This document shows positions 35,108 through 46,604 of a stretch of 64,000 nt of DNA, piece after piece (the stretch's first letter is position 1; every line of letters begins with the position of its first letter). The position numbers and the translations under genes are program-made. Under the pieces are notes generated by a model. That model made no database searches. It saw only the letters and a program-made list of their open reading frames with translations, and was not told the origin of the DNA. The stretch comes from CALAED01 sp035765195 (lineage in GTDB: Bacteria; Actinomycetota; Actinomycetes; Streptosporangiales; Streptosporangiaceae). Location: positions 1 through 64,000 of the forward strand of contig DASTYC010000037.1 in the NCBI GenBank assembly GCA_035765195.1, written 5' to 3'.

Positions 35108-38100
35108 CAGCGGACCCTCGGGGTCGCGCGCGCCCCGAAGTGCACATAGCGCTCCCCCGTCGGCAGCTCGTAGAAGGTAACCGGCATCCACATCCCCGCC
35201 TCGGCCGGCTTGACGGCGAACAGTCCGGGACCGACCGGGACCATCGGATACTCCTGGACGGGATCGGGAGCGAGCTCGGCGAGCGGGCCGGTGATGGTCG
35301 TCCGCAGCAGCGGTCCGTCCGGGCCGCTCTCGACCTCCATCCGCACCGAGCTCCGCTCATAGACGCCGGCGTACGGCGCGATGTCGACCTCGATAGGTTG
35401 CTCGGGCGGCGCGAACGGGGGCGGCATCGTCACGCCCGCGACCTCCTCGAAGATCTCACGGAAGAGGTCCTCGTAGAGGTTGCGAGAGTGGCCGCCGTTG
35501 GTGAGCAGGGCGACGGCCAGGCCCTGGTCGGGCAGCACCCGGAGGAACGCCGCCTGGCCGAGCGTGTTGCCGTCGTGGCCGATCAGCCGATGCCCGTCCC
35601 AGCCGAACCGGATCCAGCCCAGGCCCCAGGAGTCCCCGAGGACGTACGTGTCGGGCAGCTCGGCCTGGTGCGCTGCCATGGCGGCCGCGCTCTGCTCGCC
35701 GAGGACCCGGGTGCCGTCGGCGGCGACGCCGCCGGTCAGGTGCAGCCGCGCGAAGGCCAGCACGTCGGCGACGGTCGAGGTGATCAGCCCGGCGGGGCCG
35801 ATCGAGCGCGGCAGCGTCCAGGCCGGCGCCGGGGCGAGTTCGCCGTCGTGCTCGTCGTGGCCGACGGCCGCGGCGAACATCAGCGCCTCCTCCGGCAAGG
35901 TCACCGTGTGCGTCAGGCCGAGCGGGGTGAACAGCCGTTCCCGCAGCGCCTGGTCCCAGCTCTTCCCGGTGACCTTCTCGATGACCCTGCCCAGCAACGC
36001 GTACCCGGAGTTGCAGTAGGACCAGGTGGCGCCGGGCGGATGGTTCTGCCCCGCCTCGCCGAGAACGTCGACGTACTTTTCCAGGCAGTCGTCCCCGCGG
36101 CCGGTGTCGGTGAACACGTCACCGTCGATGCCGCTGGTGTGGTTGAGCAGGTGTCGAAGGGTGACCGACTTCGTGACGTCCGGATCGGCGAGCCGCAGCT
36201 CGGGCAGCACGTCGGCGACAGGGGCGTCCAGCCCGAGCAGCCCCTCGTCGACCAGGGCCATCACCACGGTCGCAGTCCACACCTTGGTGATCGAGCCGAT
36301 CTGAAACAGCGCGTCGCCGTCCACCGGGGCACCGGTGCGGACGTGGAGCACGCCGTACGCCGCCTCGGCATGCTCGTCGTCCGCCTGTTCCGTTCCCAGC
36401 CGCAGGATGCCGAGCTGTGCGCCGGGCACCCGGTGCCGTTCGGCGAGCCACGCGAGCCGTTGCCGCCAGTGCGTCGCGTCGAGGGGCGGCCGGCCGGCCC
36501 GGGTCGTGTGCCGTTCCAGCCAGCCGAGCACCCGATGGTTGAAGTCGAGTCGCTGTGAGGGCCGGCCAAGGAGGATGAACAGGTGGGAGGCGTCGGGGTA
36601 GACCACCAGCTGGGTCGGCACGCCGAGCTCACGCAGCGCGGTGTGCCACTGCTGGGCCTGGCCGACCGGGCAGGTCAGGTCGGCGGCGCCGTGGATGACC
36701 AGGGTCGGCGTGCGGACGTCCGCGACACGGGTGAGGGGCGACATGGCGGCGTACCGCCGCGGCTCTTGCCACGGTGTCCCGCCGAGCTCGTAGGCGCTCA
36801 GGAAATGACCATCGTCGCTGGCGCCGCCCATGCTGACGAGGTCGCTGACGGTGCCGCCGGCGACCGCGGCGGCGAACCGCCGATCGTGGCCGGTCAGCCA
36901 GCAGGCCATGAAGCCGCCGTAGCTGTAGCCCGCGACCGCCAGCCGGTCCGGGTCGGCCAGCCCGTCGGCGACGAGCCGGTCGAGCGGCTCCAGGAAGTCG
37001 CCCGCGTCCCGCACCCCCCAGCCGCCGTGGACGCCGGTATAGAAGTCCGCACCGTAGCCGTCGCTGCCGCGCGGGTTGACGAGCAGCACCGCCCAGCCGC
37101 GGCCGACCAGCTCCTGGTGGTAGAGGTGGATCTCGTCGGCCGCGGCGTTCCACGCGTTGTGCGGGCCACCGTGGACGTCGAGCAGCAATGGCCGGGGCCC
37201 GGCCTGTCCGGGGTCGTGCACGAGCCAGGCCTGGACCTTGGTGCCGTCGGAGATCGTGAACCACCGCTCCTCGCGCGGGAACAGCTCGATGCCGGCGAGC
37301 GCCGCGCCGTGACTCGTCAGGACGGTCTCGGCGCCGGTCGCGAGGTCGACGACCGCGATCTCGCCGTACGACGTCGGGGTGGCCAGCGCGACCGCCGCCC
37401 GGCCCGCGGCGACCGACAGCCCGGAAACGACGCGTCCGGCACCGTCGAGCACCGGGCGAGCGTCCGCGCCGGAGGTCGCGACCGACCACAGATGGGTGCA
37501 GCCGTGGTCGCGCAGGCAGTACAGCACCCTGCCCTCGTACTCCTGAGGCGGGCCGCCCGGGTATGCGGGCGCGCCGGGCAGCACGTTGCGGTCGAGACCG
37601 CCGGAAAGATCGATGATCTCGCCGCCGTCGGCCGTGACCCGGAAGAGGCCGGCGTGACCGACAGGGTCCCCGGGCCAGCCCACCACAAGGAGCGCCGACC
37701 CATCGGGGACCCACCCCACGCTGTGGGCCACCCCGTCGGCAAACGCGATCGGGCGCGGACGGGCGTTCGGCTCATCGACGGCCAGCAGGTGCACCGGAGT
37801 GCGGAAGCGGAGGTCGCTGTCGGCTCCCGCCCGACAGGTGAAGGCGAGGGTGCCGCCGTCCGGGGACCAGGCCGGGGTGCCGGTGCTCTCGGGTCCGCCG
37901 GTGAGCCGGCGGAGCTCACCGGTGTCCACGTCGAGGAGGTGGAGCTGGTGGCGGACGGCGCCGAACATGCCGGCGCCGTCCGCCTGGTAGGCGAGCCCGT
38001 CGGAGACCATGGGTCCGGGCGCTCCGCCGGCGGGGTCGACGGGTGCGGTGAACGCGAGTCTTCGGCCGTCCGGGCTCCACCGCGGCGGCCCCGCACCCAT

Positions 38101-38417
38101 CGGCAGATCGGTGACCTGGACGGGCTCGCCCCCCTCGGACGCCACCAGGGTCACCTGGCCGTCACGCAGGAACGCGAGCCGCGAGCCGTCCGGGGACCAG
38201 GCCGGCGAGGAGTCCGCCGGCCCGGTGGTGACGCGGCGCGTGTCGGCTGGGCCCGAAGCCCCGCGCTCGGTGCGGGCCAGCCACAGCTCGTCGATGGAGC
38301 GGTCCCGCTCGGCATCGAGGGTCCGGAGCACGTAGGCGACCCGAGTGCCGTCCGGCGAGAGCGCCGGCTGGGACGGGACCGCGAGACTCATGAGGTCGTC
38401 GATGCGCAGGCGCCTGG

Positions 38418-38421
<4 letters not shown>
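35107..38421 (-). CDS. Fused S9 prolyl-oligopeptidase-like and S12 beta-lactamase-like peptidase
   Basis: The 1104-residue protein joins two serine hydrolases. Residues about 1-360 form a WD/beta-propeller-like TolB domain (repeated PAWSPDGxxLAF phrases). Residues about 380-640 are an S9 alpha/beta-hydrolase with nucleophile motif AVAGYSYGGFMA (Ser about 500) and the His in DASHLF. Residues about 660-1000 are an S12 domain with SITK (about 710, S-x-x-K) and YCNSGY (Y-x-N), followed by a lipocalin-like tail. S9 enzymes release residues from short peptides, and S12 members include D-aminopeptidases. No signal peptide is seen, so it probably acts in the cytosol on imported peptides. The ATG overlaps the dppF-like stop (ATGA). 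Confidence 0.88.
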
Positions 38422-39151
<730 letters not shown>

Positions 39152-39155
<4 letters not shown>

Positions 39156-41221
39156 GGAAGCTCCCGCGCGGGAGGCCGGCCGGGCCGGACGGCGGGGCCG
39201 GACGGCGCGGCCGGCAGGCGGGGAAGAACAGCTTCGGCGCGCTGACGGCCACCGGCTCGGCGGACGGTCGCGTCGGGCGGTCCCCCGGGCCCGGGCAGGG
39301 GCTCCCCGGCGTGCCAGCAGGCCACCCGGTCGCCGCTGCCGTCGCCGGTCAGCGGCGGGTCTTCGGCGCGGCAGCGTACGTCCGCGAGAGGGCACCGCTT
39401 GGCGTAGGCGCAGCCGGGCGGCACCTCCGCGGGGTCCACCGGCCGGCCGGGGATCGTGGCCAGCGGCCGGTCGAGATCGGTGTCCATGTCGGGCACCGCC
39501 GCGACCAGGGCCCTGGTGTAGGGGTGGCGGGCCCCGGTGGCCAGTTCGGATGCGCGGAGGTCCTCCACGATCCGGCCCGCGTACATCACGAGCACCCGGT
39601 CGCATACCTCGCCGACCACGGTGACGTCGTGGCTGATCAGCATCAAGGCGACGTCATCCGCCCCGCGGATCGCGGCCAGCAGGTCCAGCACCTGCTGCTG
39701 CACCGTGACGTCGAGCGCCGTGGTCGGCTCGTCGGCGATGATGAGGGCCGGGGCGCCCATCAGTCCCATCCCGATCATCGCCCGCTGACGCATGCCTCCG
39801 GAGAACTCGTGCGGGTACTGCCGGGCCCGGCGGGCGGCGCCCGGAATCCCCGCCGACGCCAGCCGGTCGACGGCACGGGCCATCGCGTCGCGGCGGCTCA
39901 TGCCCTGGTGATGGGTGGCGACCTCGGCGAGCTGGCGTCCGATCCGGCGCGTCGGGTTGAACGAGGTCATCGGGTCCTGGAACACCATCGCGAGAGCGGT
40001 GCCGAGCATCCGCCGCCGCACCGGGGTGTCCCGCGTTCGCAGGTCGTGGCCCAGCAGCTCCAGCCGGGCGGCGTCGACCCGCCCCGAGGCGTCCACCAGG
40101 CACGACACCGCGAGGGCCGTGAGCGACTTGCCCGATCCGGACTCGCCGACCAAGCCGACCGCCTCGCCGCGGCGAACCGTGAAGGTGATGCCGCGGACCG
40201 GGCGGATCGGGCCGCGGTCGCCGGGGAAGGTCACCTCGAGGTCGCGCACGTCGAGGACGACATCGGTCGGCTCGCTCTCGGTGCCGGCGGCCTCCGGCGA
40301 TGAGCGCTCCGCTTCTCCCCTCGCCCCGGTGCCCGGTTCCGGCAAAACGCCGGAGCCGGTGCCGGCGCCGGCTCTGGAGCCGGAGCCGGCGCCGGTGAGG
40401 ACGGCGACGCCGAAGCCCTTGGCCACCGACTCCCCGAGGAGGTTGAACGCCAGGCCGGCGAGCAGGATGGCGGCGCCTGGCGCGAGCGCGGCGGCGGGAT
40501 TGACGTACAGGTTGGCGACGCCGTCGAAAAGCAGCCGCCCCCAGTCATACGAAGGAGACTGGACGCCCAGGCCGAGGAAGGACAGGCCGGCGAAGGCGAG
40601 CAACGCGCTCCCGGCACCGACGGTGGCGTTGACCGCCAGCGGCTCGGCGATGTTCGGCAGCACATGCCGCAACAGGATCCGTATCCGGCCGACACCCGCC
40701 ACCCGGGCCGCCGCCACAAAGTCCATGGCCGCCACGCCGGCCACCAGCGTCTGGGTGAGCCTGGCGAAGACCGGGGCGCCGGACAGTCCGATCGCCAGGA
40801 CCGCCCCCTTGGCGCCGACGCCGAACACGACGGCGAAGAAGAGCGCGAGCAGCAGGCCCGGGAAGGCGACCGCGACATTGACGCCGGCCGCGACGAGCCG
40901 AGCGGTCCGGCGGCCGAGCAGACACGACGCCGAGCCGAGCAGCAGCCCCACGAGGACGGCGATGGCGGTGGCCGCGAGCGCCAGCTCCACCGAAAGCCGG
41001 GAGGCGACCAGGACCCGGAACACGATGTCCCGGCCCAGGTTGTCGGTGCCCGCCCAGTGCTGACCGGAAGGCCCGGCCAGGATGATGCCGGTGTGCACCG
41101 CGTTCGCGCGGTCGGCCCACAGCGGCGGCGCCAGCACGGCAAGGGCCAGCACCAAGGCGGCCAGCGCGCCGGCGCCGAGACCGAGCGGACTGCGCAGAAC
41201 GCGAAGCCATCGTCGGTCCAC
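39152..41221 (-). CDS. Fused peptide ABC transporter permease and ATPase (DppC-DppD)
   Basis: The 689-residue protein has a DppC-type permease (about residues 1-275) with five to six helices and the EAA-type loop AARVAGVGRIRILLRHVLPN. A Gly/Ser/Ala-rich linker (about 280-320) leads to a DppD-type ATPase with Walker A LVGESGSGKSLTAL, QDPMTSFNPT, FSGGMRQRAMI and IIADEPTTALD. The C-terminal CAYAKRCPLADVRC motif is the oligopeptide/dipeptide ATPase Cys cluster. Permease-ATPase fusions of this type occur in actinomycetes. The GTG start is 2 bp after the dppB stop. Earlier in-frame codons are a shadow of dppB. Confidence 0.92.
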
Positions 41222-41223
41222 CC

Positions 41224-42231
41224 TCAGGCCTCCCGGATCATTGAGCGCGGATCGAGCAGGGCCAGGATGATGTCGACGGCGGTGTTGGTCAGCAGCACGC
41301 CGATGCCGTAGATCAGCACGATCGCCTGCACCACGGGGTAGTCCTTGGTGAGGATCGATTGCACGATCGTTCGGCCCAGCCCCGGCAAGGCGAACACGTT
41401 CTCGACGAGGACGGTGCCGGCGACCATGGCGCTGAGGATCAGCCCGCCGATGGTGAGCGCCGCGGTGACCGCGTTCGGCAGCGCGTGCCCGAGATAGATC
41501 GTCCGGGCCGGCAGCCGCTTGGCGCGGGCGGTGCGCACGAAGTCGGCCTCGAGCACGCGGACCATCTCGACACGGACGATCCGGGCGAGGATCGCGCCGG
41601 GGCCGATGGCCAGGGCGATCACCGGCAGCACGTACCCGGACGGGGTGTCGCCGCCCGCGACCGGCAGCCAGCCGAGCTGAACCCCGAACACGTAGACCAG
41701 CCCTACGCCGATGAGGAAGTCGGGCACGATCGCCGGCACCACGCTGGTGGCGGTGAAGGCGAGCTCGGTGCGCCGCCCGTGGCCCCGCCGCGTGAGCACG
41801 CCCATCACGACGCCGAGCGGGATGCCCACCGACGCCGCGAGGAGAAAGGCCGGCACGGCGAGGGTCAACGTGGTCGGGAGCCGCTGTGCGATGACGTCGG
41901 TGACCGGCAGCTGCGAGGACAGCGAGGTGCCGAGGTCGCCCGTGAAAAGTCCCTCCAGGAAGTGCCAGTACTGGGCGAGGACCGGGGTGTCCAGCCCCAG
42001 CGCATGCCGACGGGCCTCGACCAGGGCCGCCGGCGCGGTGGGACCGAGCGCTCCGCGCACCGGATCGCCGGGGATGAGGTGGATCATCGCGAACGAGGCG
42101 GTCACCAGCACCCAAACGGACACCAGCAGCCGGCCGAAGCGCCGCACCCCGAACCGGACCCAGGGCCGTGCCCAGAGCCGGTGCGGGGTGACGTCCGCCC
42201 CCGCGGTCGCGGCGATCGAGATCTCGCTCAT
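41224..42231 (-). CDS. Peptide ABC transporter permease (DppB-like)
   Basis: The 335-residue permease has six helices. The family motif LIPGDPVRGALG follows helix 1, and the EAA loop reads DFVRTARAKRLPARTIYLGHALPN. It forms a heterodimer with the permease half of the next gene. It begins 10 bp downstream of the binding-protein stop. The N-terminus has a 30-residue hydrophilic extension before the first helix. Confidence 0.94.
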   Translation of the reverse strand: MSEISIAATAGADVTPHRLWARPWVRFGVRRFGRLLVSVWVLVTASFAMIHLIPGDPVRGALGPTAPAALVEARRHALGLDTPVLAQYWHFLEGLFTGDLGTSLSSQLPVTDVIAQRLPTTLTLAVPAFLLAASVGIPLGVVMGVLTRRGHGRRTELAFTATSVVPAIVPDFLIGVGLVYVFGVQLGWLPVAGGDTPSGYVLPVIALAIGPGAILARIVRVEMVRVLEADFVRTARAKRLPARTIYLGHALPNAVTAALTIGGLILSAMVAGTVLVENVFALPGLGRTIVQSILTKDYPVVQAIVLIYGIGVLLTNTAVDIILALLDPRSMIREA

Positions 42232-42241
42232 GCGTGCGCCA

Positions 42242-43843
42242 CTACTTCGCCAGCATCCGGATGCTCGTCGGGATCAACTGCCCCGGAGTCTGGAACCGGG
42301 CGTCCTTCCCGAAGGTCCGCACCAGGTTGTTGGCGAACGGCACGACGTCGGCCTTGGCGATCAGCGCGGACTCGGCCTTGAGCCAGTCACGGCATCCGGC
42401 CGTGCCGGGCGCCGCGATCGCCGCCACGGCCGCGTCGTAGCCCGGCTCGGAGATGGCCGCGAAGTTGGTGCCCTTGGGAGCCGCCGGGCCGGAGAAGAAC
42501 GGCACCAGCTGGTCGGGGCTGTTGACGTTGACCGCCACCCACACGACATCCCAGTTGCCCGCACCGAAGATCGTCCCGGTCAGCGTCGTCTCATTCGCGC
42601 TCTTGGCTGTGGCCTGGACGCCGACGGCCTTCCACTGCTGGACGGCGAGCTCGGCCGCGGCGTCACCGCCGCTTCCGTTGTTGTTCTGGTAGAGGAAGGT
42701 CAACTTCAGGGGTCGGCCGTTCTTGGTGCGCACGCCGTTGCCACCGAGGGTCCAGCCCGCTTCGTCGAGCAGGGCGCCGGCCGCCTTGGCATCACTGGCC
42801 GGCAGCGCGCCCGAGACAGAGTCGCCGGGACATGCGGCGGGCTCGAGCGCGGCCAGCGTGGTGGCCGCGCCGCCCTGGCCGGAGGTGAGGATCTGCCGCA
42901 GCTGGCCGAGGTTGAGCGCCTGGGTGAGCGCCATCCGGACCTTTGGGTCGCCGGCGACCCGGCCCTTGGCCTGGTTGTACCACTGCTCGCCGACGATGGC
43001 GGGGGTCTTCGCGACGAACAGCCCGGACTTCTCGAGGCGTTGTGCGTCCGGCCCGGTGACCTGGGCCGCGTTCAGACCGCCGGAGAGCAGTAGGTTGGCC
43101 GTCGTTGTCTCGTTCCCGACCACCTTGACGACAACCTTCGCCGGCATCCCCTTGGTCGCTGTGGTCGCGCCGCCGGGTCCCCAGGTGTAGCCCTTGCGGA
43201 GCACGTAGGTGTAGTGGTCGTCAGGCGCCGCCTCGGTGAGCTGATAGGGGCCGGTGCCGGCCGTGCCGGTCTTCAGCGAGGAACGGTTCTTCATGCCGCT
43301 CGGGCAGACCATTGGCAGGCTGGCGAGCCCGTTGAGGACGAAGGGCGCCGGCTTGGCCAGCGTGATCGTGACGGTGGCCGCGGCGTTGTCGCCGGTCGCC
43401 TTGGCGCCCGGCGGGAGGAAGGTCCCGAGGAAGGGGCTCTGGTTCTTCGGATCGGCGATGAAGCTCAGGTTGTCGGCGACGTCCGTGGCGGTGAGTCTGG
43501 CGCCGTCGGAGCAGGTGATGCCCTTGGCCAGCGTGAGGGAGACCGTCGTGTCCCGGACCTGCCAGCTCTGGGCCAGCGCGGACTGGATCTTGCCGGTCTT
43601 GCCCTCGACACTGAGCAAGTTGTCGTAGGCGAACTGGGTGACGGCGTACAACGAGCTGCCGGCGCCCATCTGCGGGTCGAGGTTGCCCGGGTCCGAGGAC
43701 AGCCCGAGGGCAAAGGTGGCGCCGTCGACGAACTCCTTGGCGCCGGCGTCCGAGCCGTCGCGACCACCGCCTCCGCAGCCGGCGAGGACGGCGGCGACCA
43801 GGCAGAGGGCCAGGCTGTAGGTTCCCACTGTGGATGGCCTCAT
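42242..43843 (-). CDS. Peptide-binding lipoprotein (SBP family 5)
   Basis: The 533-residue protein has a lipoprotein signal peptide with lipobox VLAGC (Cys about residue 23) followed by a Gly/Asp linker. The family-5 fold is shown by LGLSSDPGNLDPQ, LAQSWQVRDTTVSLTLAKGITCSDG and the C-terminal VPFFSG and VVPFANNLVRTF phrases. It captures peptides outside the membrane for the DppB/DppCD/DppF transporter. Two extra cysteines (in GITCSDG and MVCPSG) may form a disulfide. It is 50 bp from the S12 gene upstream. Confidence 0.92.
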   Translation of the reverse strand: MRPSTVGTYSLALCLVAAVLAGCGGGGRDGSDAGAKEFVDGATFALGLSSDPGNLDPQMGAGSSLYAVTQFAYDNLLSVEGKTGKIQSALAQSWQVRDTTVSLTLAKGITCSDGARLTATDVADNLSFIADPKNQSPFLGTFLPPGAKATGDNAAATVTITLAKPAPFVLNGLASLPMVCPSGMKNRSSLKTGTAGTGPYQLTEAAPDDHYTYVLRKGYTWGPGGATTATKGMPAKVVVKVVGNETTTANLLLSGGLNAAQVTGPDAQRLEKSGLFVAKTPAIVGEQWYNQAKGRVAGDPKVRMALTQALNLGQLRQILTSGQGGAATTLAALEPAACPGDSVSGALPASDAKAAGALLDEAGWTLGGNGVRTKNGRPLKLTFLYQNNNGSGGDAAAELAVQQWKAVGVQATAKSANETTLTGTIFGAGNWDVVWVAVNVNSPDQLVPFFSGPAAPKGTNFAAISEPGYDAAVAAIAAPGTAGCRDWLKAESALIAKADVVPFANNLVRTFGKDARFQTPGQLIPTSIRMLAK

Positions 43844-43893
43844 GACGGCCCCGCTTTCTTCCGGTAGGTCCTCGTGGTGCCGGCTGGTGTGGT

Positions 43894-45282
43894 TCAGGCC
43901 CCGGCGCGTCGCACGGCCCGGCCGAGATGCAAGTAGAGGGAATGCCCGTGGCCGTCGTCGCCCAGGAAGGCGTGCGGCATGTGCATCCCGCGGTCGGCTT
44001 CGACGGGGATGAGCATGTCGCCGCGGTAGTGCACGAGTTCCGTCCGCTCGACCTTCCCGCCCATCTCCGCGAAGATCCCCTTGGGGGTCTGCTCGATCCA
44101 GATCCGGCCGTCCGCGTCCTGGCTGACGGCGAGGTCGACAACCGCCGCCGAGTAGACGCCGGCGTACCGGGCCGCGTCGATCCGTTTGGGGTTCGCGGGC
44201 GGCACGGGCAGCGCGGGCAGGCTGACGCCGGTGAGCTCGCCCAGCACATGACCCACGACGTCGTGGTAGAGCGGAGCGACGTCGCCGCCGTTGGTGAGCA
44301 GCGCCACGGCCACCCCGGACTCCGGCACCATCCGCAGGAAGGCGCCCTGCCCGATAGTGCTGCCGTCATGACCTAGGATCACGCCGGCCGGCGTGTCGAA
44401 CCGCTCGAATCCAAGGCCCCACGACGACCCCATCAGTCCGAGCTCAGGCAGGTCGACCTCTCGGGCGTGCATCCGCGCGGCCGTTCCCGGCGCCAGCACC
44501 TGGGTGCCGTCCGGGGCCCGGCCGTCCTCCAGGTGCATCCGAGCGAACGCGACCAGGTCTCGGGGCCGCATCGCCAGCATCGAGCCGGCCGGCGCGTTGG
44601 ACCGCGCCAGCGCCCAGACCGGCGCCGGCACATATCCGGCGCCCGGCTCCATCTCGACGTGGCCCACCGCCGCGCGGAACATGATCGCCTCGTACGGGCT
44701 CGTCGCCGTGTGGGTCAGTCCCAGCGGGCCCGCGAGGTGCTCGCGCAGGCACACGTCGAACGGCTTCTCGCGCAGCACCTCGACGAGCCGGCCGAGCAGG
44801 CAGTACCCCGCGTTGTTGTAGGAGAACCGCTCACCGGGCGGGAAGAGCTGCGGCACGCCGTTCAGGGTGGCTACGTACTTCTTCAGGCAGTCGTCGCCGA
44901 CTCCGGTGTCGGTGAAGATGTCGCCCTCGAAGCCGGCTGTGTGGTTCAACAGCCGCCGAACGGTGACCCGCTCGGCCGCGTCCTCGTCGGCGATGCGGAA
45001 CTCGGGCAGGTAGTCCCGGACGGGCGCGTCAAGATCGACCTTGCCGTCGTCGACCAACTGCATGACCAGCGTGCTCGTCCACAGCTTCGTGATCGAGCCG
45101 ATCTGGAAGACCGAGTCGGTCGTCGCCTCCACCCCGGTCGTCTTGCTGAGCAAGCCGGCGGCCCCATCGACCACCTGATCTCCCTGAAGCACCGCCCATG
45201 CGGCGCCCGGAACCTCGTACTCCTGGAGCAACGACGGAAGCCGGCTCTCAAGCGTGGCCTGAACATCGGCGAGCTCGCTCAT
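43894..45282 (-). CDS. S12-family serine peptidase (beta-lactamase / D-aminopeptidase-like)
   Basis: The 462-residue protein has the penicillin-binding-like S-x-x-K motif as GSITKLW (about residue 64), YNNAGY (Y-x-N, about 150) and a HDGST third motif (about 310), plus a C-terminal lipocalin-like tail. No signal peptide is seen. Its closest relative in the window is the S12 half of the S9-S12 fusion, with shared phrases such as NHTAGFEGDIFTDTG versus NHTSGIDGDVFTDTG, so one is probably a duplicate of the other. It opens the operon and is a good candidate D-aminopeptidase or DD-peptidase; esterase activity cannot be excluded. Confidence 0.87.
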   Translation of the reverse strand: MSELADVQATLESRLPSLLQEYEVPGAAWAVLQGDQVVDGAAGLLSKTTGVEATTDSVFQIGSITKLWTSTLVMQLVDDGKVDLDAPVRDYLPEFRIADEDAAERVTVRRLLNHTAGFEGDIFTDTGVGDDCLKKYVATLNGVPQLFPPGERFSYNNAGYCLLGRLVEVLREKPFDVCLREHLAGPLGLTHTATSPYEAIMFRAAVGHVEMEPGAGYVPAPVWALARSNAPAGSMLAMRPRDLVAFARMHLEDGRAPDGTQVLAPGTAARMHAREVDLPELGLMGSSWGLGFERFDTPAGVILGHDGSTIGQGAFLRMVPESGVAVALLTNGGDVAPLYHDVVGHVLGELTGVSLPALPVPPANPKRIDAARYAGVYSAAVVDLAVSQDADGRIWIEQTPKGIFAEMGGKVERTELVHYRGDMLIPVEADRGMHMPHAFLGDDGHGHSLYLHLGRAVRRAGA

Positions 45283-45331
45283 ACGCGATTACGTTAGGGA
45301 CGCCCCAAACGGAAGTCTTCGTCGTCTCCGA

Positions 45332-45352
45332 CAACTCGGTACCGAGGAGTTG
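45332..45352. promoter_or_regulatory. Nested palindrome upstream of the D-peptide operon
   Basis: CTCGGTACCGAG (45335-45346) is a perfect 12-bp palindrome, and CAACTC/GAGTTG (45332-45337 and 45347-45352) forms an outer pair. It lies 50 bp before the first gene of the operon in a 102-bp gap and is a candidate operator. Confidence 0.4.
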
Positions 45353-45384
45353 GTCGACTCGAACGAGACATCTGCCCGGCCGCG

Positions 45385-46548
45385 CTAGCCTGGCGGGACC
45401 TGCTCGCTCTCGGGTTTGCGGGCTGCGACCAGCTCGACCAAGCCCGCTTTCAGCCGCCTGACCTCGTCGATCTCGAAACCCTCGGCCGTCAGGTGGTCGA
45501 GCGGCTCGCGCAGCAGGTTGTCGCCGGCGAGGGGGTGGGCGAGGGGCTGCAGGATCCGCTGGATCGCGCGGACGATCGGGTTCGGGCTGCGGACGTGCTC
45601 GGCGAGCACGAGGCGACCGCCGGGGCGCAGAACCCGCTTTGCCTCGCGCACCGCGGCCGCGTCGTCGGGGATCGTGCAGAGGCCGTAGGTGCAGACGACC
45701 GTGTCGAACCGCTCGTCGGGGAAGGGCAGCGCCTCGGCGTCGCCGACGCGCAGGTCGATCTCGCGTCCGAGCTCCTCGGCGCGGCGGCGACCCAGCTCGG
45801 CCATCTTGGGGCTGAGTTCGATGCCAGTGACCCTGGCGTCGGCCGGATAGAACGGGAGGTTCCTGGCGGTGCCTGCGGCGAGGTCGAGAATCTCACCGCC
45901 GGCGCGCTCGCAGACCCACTCGCGATTGCCGGCGAACAGCCGACGCTCGAAGCGGAACATGCTCTTGTCGTACTTCGGCGCCTGCTTGTCGAAGATGCGG
46001 CGAATCCGCTCGGTCTCGCCGGGCGGCATCGGGCAAGAGTCGTTCCGGCGGAAGCGGCCGGCGATCCGGTAGATCGCGCGGCGAGTCGGACCCGGGGCCG
46101 ACGCCGGGCCGTCCGGGTCGAGAATCCGCTTGCGCTGCCGGAGGGCGAGCGTCAGCCCGCGGCGCGGCCCGAGCTGGCGCAGCAACTCCATCGTGTCGTT
46201 CACCGCCCAGTCCTCGATGATCCGCCCGTCCTCGAACCGGCTGATGACGATTCCGCGAAGCTCGACCTCCCGGCCCCGGTGGGTCCCGCGCAGGGTCCAC
46301 CGCGAGGCGACCTTGTCGCCCTCGCTGACCTGGTCGTCGACCGTGAAACGGAGGTCGGGGAAGAGCCGCACGTAGAGCGCCACCGACCGCCGTACCCCCT
46401 CGTGGCCGCGATAGGTGAGGCGGTTGACGTGATCGACGAAGTCGGGGTGGTAGTCGCGAGGAACGCCCTCGGGGTCCCTGTTCGAGCACACCTCCTCGAG
46501 GGCGCGGCGGGCGATCTCGGCGTGGTCGGCGGCGGTCGCGGCCGGCAT
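45385..46548 (-). CDS. Fused SnoaL-like ester cyclase and SAM-dependent methyltransferase
   Basis: The 387-residue protein has an N-terminal NTF2/SnoaL-like ester-cyclase domain (about 1-130) with DYHPDFVDHVNRLTYRGHEG and FEDGRIIEDWAVNDT. A linker is followed by a class I methyltransferase (about 180-380) starting FDKQAPKYDKSMF, with motif I EILDLAAGTARN and motif CTYGLCTIPDD. The substrate is unknown; a lipid or polyketide-like acceptor is possible. A strong GAGGTGGAG site precedes the ATG. The gene is divergent from a TetR regulator that probably controls it. Fusion of these two domains is uncommon. Confidence 0.8.
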   Translation of the reverse strand: MPAATAADHAEIARRALEEVCSNRDPEGVPRDYHPDFVDHVNRLTYRGHEGVRRSVALYVRLFPDLRFTVDDQVSEGDKVASRWTLRGTHRGREVELRGIVISRFEDGRIIEDWAVNDTMELLRQLGPRRGLTLALRQRKRILDPDGPASAPGPTRRAIYRIAGRFRRNDSCPMPPGETERIRRIFDKQAPKYDKSMFRFERRLFAGNREWVCERAGGEILDLAAGTARNLPFYPADARVTGIELSPKMAELGRRRAEELGREIDLRVGDAEALPFPDERFDTVVCTYGLCTIPDDAAAVREAKRVLRPGGRLVLAEHVRSPNPIVRAIQRILQPLAHPLAGDNLLREPLDHLTAEGFEIDEVRRLKAGLVELVAARKPESEQVPPG

Positions 46549-46561
46549 GGCTCCACCTCAC

Positions 46562-46583
46562 TCAGATATTGGTCACTATCTGA
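46562..46583. promoter_or_regulatory. Candidate TetR operator
   Basis: TCAGATA and TATCTGA (46562-46568, 46577-46583) form perfect 7-bp arms around an 8-bp centre. This is an AT-rich palindrome midway between the divergent methyltransferase fusion and TetR genes. A TATATT hexamer (46590-46595) follows as a likely -10 for the TetR gene, with TTGGTC (46569-46574) in the palindrome centre as a weak -35 at 15-bp spacing. Confidence 0.65.
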
Positions 46584-46604
46584 ATAGCGTATATTATTTC
46601 GAAC

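Noticed and set aside
39156..42115. Possible frameshift suggested by one open frame spanning dppB and the fused permease-ATPase
   Set aside because: The dppB-overlapping part is a shadow. The real fusion begins at the GTG at 41221, two bases after the dppB stop.
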